Source: a virus | DNA: 28,176 bases | Virus record (IMG/VR): IMGVR_UViG_3300008012_000132 | Coordinates: 1 to 28,176 of that record | Strand: one strand, 5' to 3' | In this document: positions 26,015 through 28,176 of the stretch, piece by piece | Layout: the number at the start of each line of letters is the position of its first letter | Position numbering within the stretch: the first letter of the stretch is position 1 | The notes under the pieces: generated by a model | The model's input: only the letters and a program-made list of their open reading frames with translations | Told to the model about the DNA's origin: nothing | Database searches by the model: none | Translations under genes and position numbers: made by a program

Positions 26015-28176
26015 CTTCTTTCCATAGCCTGACGTTGTACGTCAATGCGTTCCCTGTTTACCTCACTGCGATCATCAGCGATCTGCTCTTGAAGTTCTAG
26101 CCTAGCGGAATCAGTAGTAGCTTGTTGTTCTAGCTTCATCTGGTCAAGCTGTAGTTTAGCTTGCTCCATCTGTGCTTTCTGCGAAGCTTCCATCTCTTTG
26201 ATTGCTAGTTCCTGCATACGGATAGTTACGAGCGGATCTTGTTCTGCGCCGCCTTCACCTTTGTATGTCAGTAGAGGCATAACCTCTTGTAGCAACTCTG
26301 ATTCAACCTGTGAAACTCGAGCCTCCACTTGATCTGGGGGCATTTGAGACTGTTGCATCTGCTGTTGCAGTTGAGCAATCTGTGTCTGCGCCATCTCAGG
26401 AAGCAACGCTCCTGCTTGAACTAGGTTTGTAATCTGAGCAATCTGTTGTTGTAGCTCTTGCATCTGCGCTTGTTGCATCTGCTGCATCTCCATTTGAACC
26501 ATAACTCTGGCTTTCATACTGATGTGTTGGAACACATGACTGAAGATTGCCGCCAGAACTGCCGGTGTTTGTTGTAGTATATCAAGTTCGAGCATAGCCA
26601 AGTGACTCTGAATATGCGCGTCGTGATCCTGTTGAGGGAACGCTTGTGGTGTTTTACCACCAATCATAGCCGCATTCTCCGTAGCAGGGTCTTGAGGCAT
26701 AGGTTCTGGTGCCGGTGGCAGAAGCTCGTCTATGTTTTGCACCTCTAATGCTTGATACATTCTTCGATACGCCGCATGCAAATCATGCATCTGCGGGTTA
26801 GACTGCGCCAGTTGGAGCTGTGTTTGCGCGAGTGTAACACGTTGCGACATTGAGAAGATGTTGGGGTCTGAGACTGGGAGGACGTCTACCCGAGCATCAA
26901 AGTCTTCAACCTTAACCTGCGCCTGCGCTCCCGCTACTTGATAGGGGTACATAGGAGGTAGGTTTTCAGAGAAGATACGCGCCAGTAAACGGAATTCCGT
27001 CTTCTGAGCGTAGTGCAATCGTTTATGAATCGCGGACATAACTTTCATCCCGCGTTCCAACATAGCTACTGTAGTTCCAACAGGAGTTTCCTGACCCATG
27101 TCCGAGATCTGTTGATCAGCTAATGCAATGAACCTACGTCCGTCATTTACCAAGCCACCTAGTAATTGAGCAAGTGTGCCTGATGGTTCTTTGTAGGGTA
27201 AAGGAACGATAGCGTCTCTAATGCTTCCTCCTGGGGCGTCAATGTCTCTCCACTCTCCAGGCTGTAACGGCTCATCTGCGTTGCGTACACGCACTCCACG
27301 GGCTTTAAAACCTGCTGGGAGGTTAGCGAGTGTTCCTGCATCGATAAGCTGACGTAGGAGGCTCGTTGCCGCTCTGCCTAAACCACCAATCATGTGGATT
27401 AAACCAAAGCCGTAGAACCCAAGACCAGGCATAAACTTGTAATGAACAAAGTACTGGCGCTTACGCTTGAATATATCTTCCATCTCGTAATTACGACGGA
27501 TAGATAGGATCGAACCAGAAGAATCGTCCAGTGTTACGATGTAAGGTAACTTGATTCCAGTAGGTTCTTGAGTCTCTGGATCCATGTCCTCGAACCCTTC
27601 GAGGTCTAAATCAACGTGCATCTCTAGTATATTGAGGACATCATCGCTGTAGTTCTTAGATAATCCCTCTAATTCGTTTACCTTCTGGCGTACTTGATCC
27701 TCTTCTACATCTTCCGAAGCAGACAGATCAACGTCACGGTACATCCCCGCATACTGTAATTTTACAACTTCGTTTAAATCCATGCGTAGAACGTGGGTTA
27801 CACGGCTAGCTGTGGCTAAATCAGAAGCAGAGTAAGAAACAACGAGATCCTGTGCAGGAATAAACTTCGCAACAGCGCGTTGTTTCGTTGGATCGAAGTA
27901 AACTTTCTTAAATGTAGAACCTGACAGCGGCAAATAGAACAACATCTGATCCATATCTGGATCGTATTCTTCCATAATCTCCGTAATCTGGTAGTTCATG
28001 AAGTCTTTTACACGCTTGGCTTGCTCTTCTCGTGCGCGGTCTTTAAGTCCAAGGACCGCGGTGCGTACTGGTCCGCCCGATGGTAAGAGTTCCTTGTATG
28101 CCTGTGCTTGGAACTGGGTTACGCTTTCACTAATCATAGGATGCGTAATGCCAGAAGCCCCTTCAAATGGAGTAGA
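26011..28176 (-). CDS. Portal protein (5' end cut by window edge)
   Basis: The frame is open to base 28176. The residues upstream of the first ATG (28137) read STPFEGASGITHP in frame and fit the rest, so the true start is outside the window. The visible part begins with VTQFQAQAYKELLPSGG and has IPAQDLVVSYSASDLATASR and YKFMPGLGFYGFGLIHMIGG. PVGTTVAMLERGMKVMSAIH follows at the core of the portal fold. The C-terminal 200 residues are an M/Q-rich helical barrel (LQQQIAQITNLVQAG and onward), as in P22 gp1-type portals. Twelve copies form the ring through which DNA enters and leaves the head. Confidence 0.88.
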   Translation of the reverse strand, partial: STPFEGASGITHPMISESVTQFQAQAYKELLPSGGPVRTAVLGLKDRAREEQAKRVKDFMNYQITEIMEEYDPDMDQMLFYLPLSGSTFKKVYFDPTKQRAVAKFIPAQDLVVSYSASDLATASRVTHVLRMDLNEVVKLQYAGMYRDVDLSASEDVEEDQVRQKVNELEGLSKNYSDDVLNILEMHVDLDLEGFEDMDPETQEPTGIKLPYIVTLDDSSGSILSIRRNYEMEDIFKRKRQYFVHYKFMPGLGFYGFGLIHMIGGLGRAATSLLRQLIDAGTLANLPAGFKARGVRVRNADEPLQPGEWRDIDAPGGSIRDAIVPLPYKEPSGTLAQLLGGLVNDGRRFIALADQQISDMGQETPVGTTVAMLERGMKVMSAIHKRLHYAQKTEFRLLARIFSENLPPMYPYQVAGAQAQVKVEDFDARVDVLPVSDPNIFSMSQRVTLAQTQLQLAQSNPQMHDLHAAYRRMYQALEVQNIDELLPPAPEPMPQDPATENAAMIGGKTPQAFPQQDHDAHIQSHLAMLELDILQQTPAVLAAIFSHVFQHISMKARVMVQMEMQQMQQAQMQELQQQIAQITNLVQAGALLPEMAQTQIAQLQQQMQQSQMPPDQVEARVSQVESELLQEVMPLLTYKGEGGAEQDPLVTIRMQELAIKEMEASQKAQMEQAKLQLDQMKLEQQATTDSARLELQEQIADDRSEVNRERIDVQRQAMERR

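Noticed and set aside
1-28176. tRNA, rRNA or integrase/attachment site
   Set aside because: No cloverleaf-like sequence, no rRNA motif and no recombinase motif was seen on reading either strand.

Overview
This 28,176-base window is a stretch of the late (virion and lysis) region of a tailed bacteriophage. Every gene I can support lies on the minus strand, so transcription runs from base 28176 towards base 1. Genes are packed tightly: most junctions are ATGA, TAATG or TGATG overlaps or gaps of a few bases, and only one gap exceeds 100 bases. The protein families (portal with a long helical tail, scaffold, HK97-fold capsid protein, gp4/gp10-like tail proteins, no tape measure or tail tube in 28 kb) point to a podovirus-like, short-tailed phage. 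The small-protein complement and fibre N-termini are the kind I know from uncultured marine phages. The host is not identifiable from this sequence; exported proteins, a lysozyme and spanin-like proteins suggest a Gram-negative bacterium.

In transcription order: (1) A portal gene, cut by the window edge. (2) About 2.6 kb (23390-26014) with five consecutive genes for proteins with signal peptides, four or five of which keep an even number of cysteines after cleavage; this is the least explained and most interesting block. (3) A lysis block: membrane-anchored coiled-coil protein, EF-hand/two-TM protein, GTA-type holin, GH108 lysozyme. (4) Three small genes, one with HiPIP-like cysteine spacing. 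(5) A head-building block: GroES-like co-chaperonin, scaffold, a conserved small protein, a probable decoration protein and the major capsid protein, closed by a strong intrinsic terminator with a cUUCGg loop at 17423-17451.

(6) After a 168-base gap, a run of small genes (14568-17306), many basic and some cysteine-bearing, with tandem paralogs and shared C-terminal motifs. (7) Head-tail adaptor genes (12931-14563). (8) A repeat-rich region of adhesin/fibre genes (3289-12636), including an 11-copy 22-residue repeat protein and two adjacent fibres with different S74 chaperone/protease domains; these two share a 72-residue module and many short head-type repeats. (9) A gp10-like tail nozzle protein, small conserved proteins, a probable internal/ejection protein and the N-terminus of the next virion gene at the left edge.

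Terminase, DNA replication and integration genes are not in the window. Functions are assigned by recognising motifs in translated sequence by eye; no database search was run.
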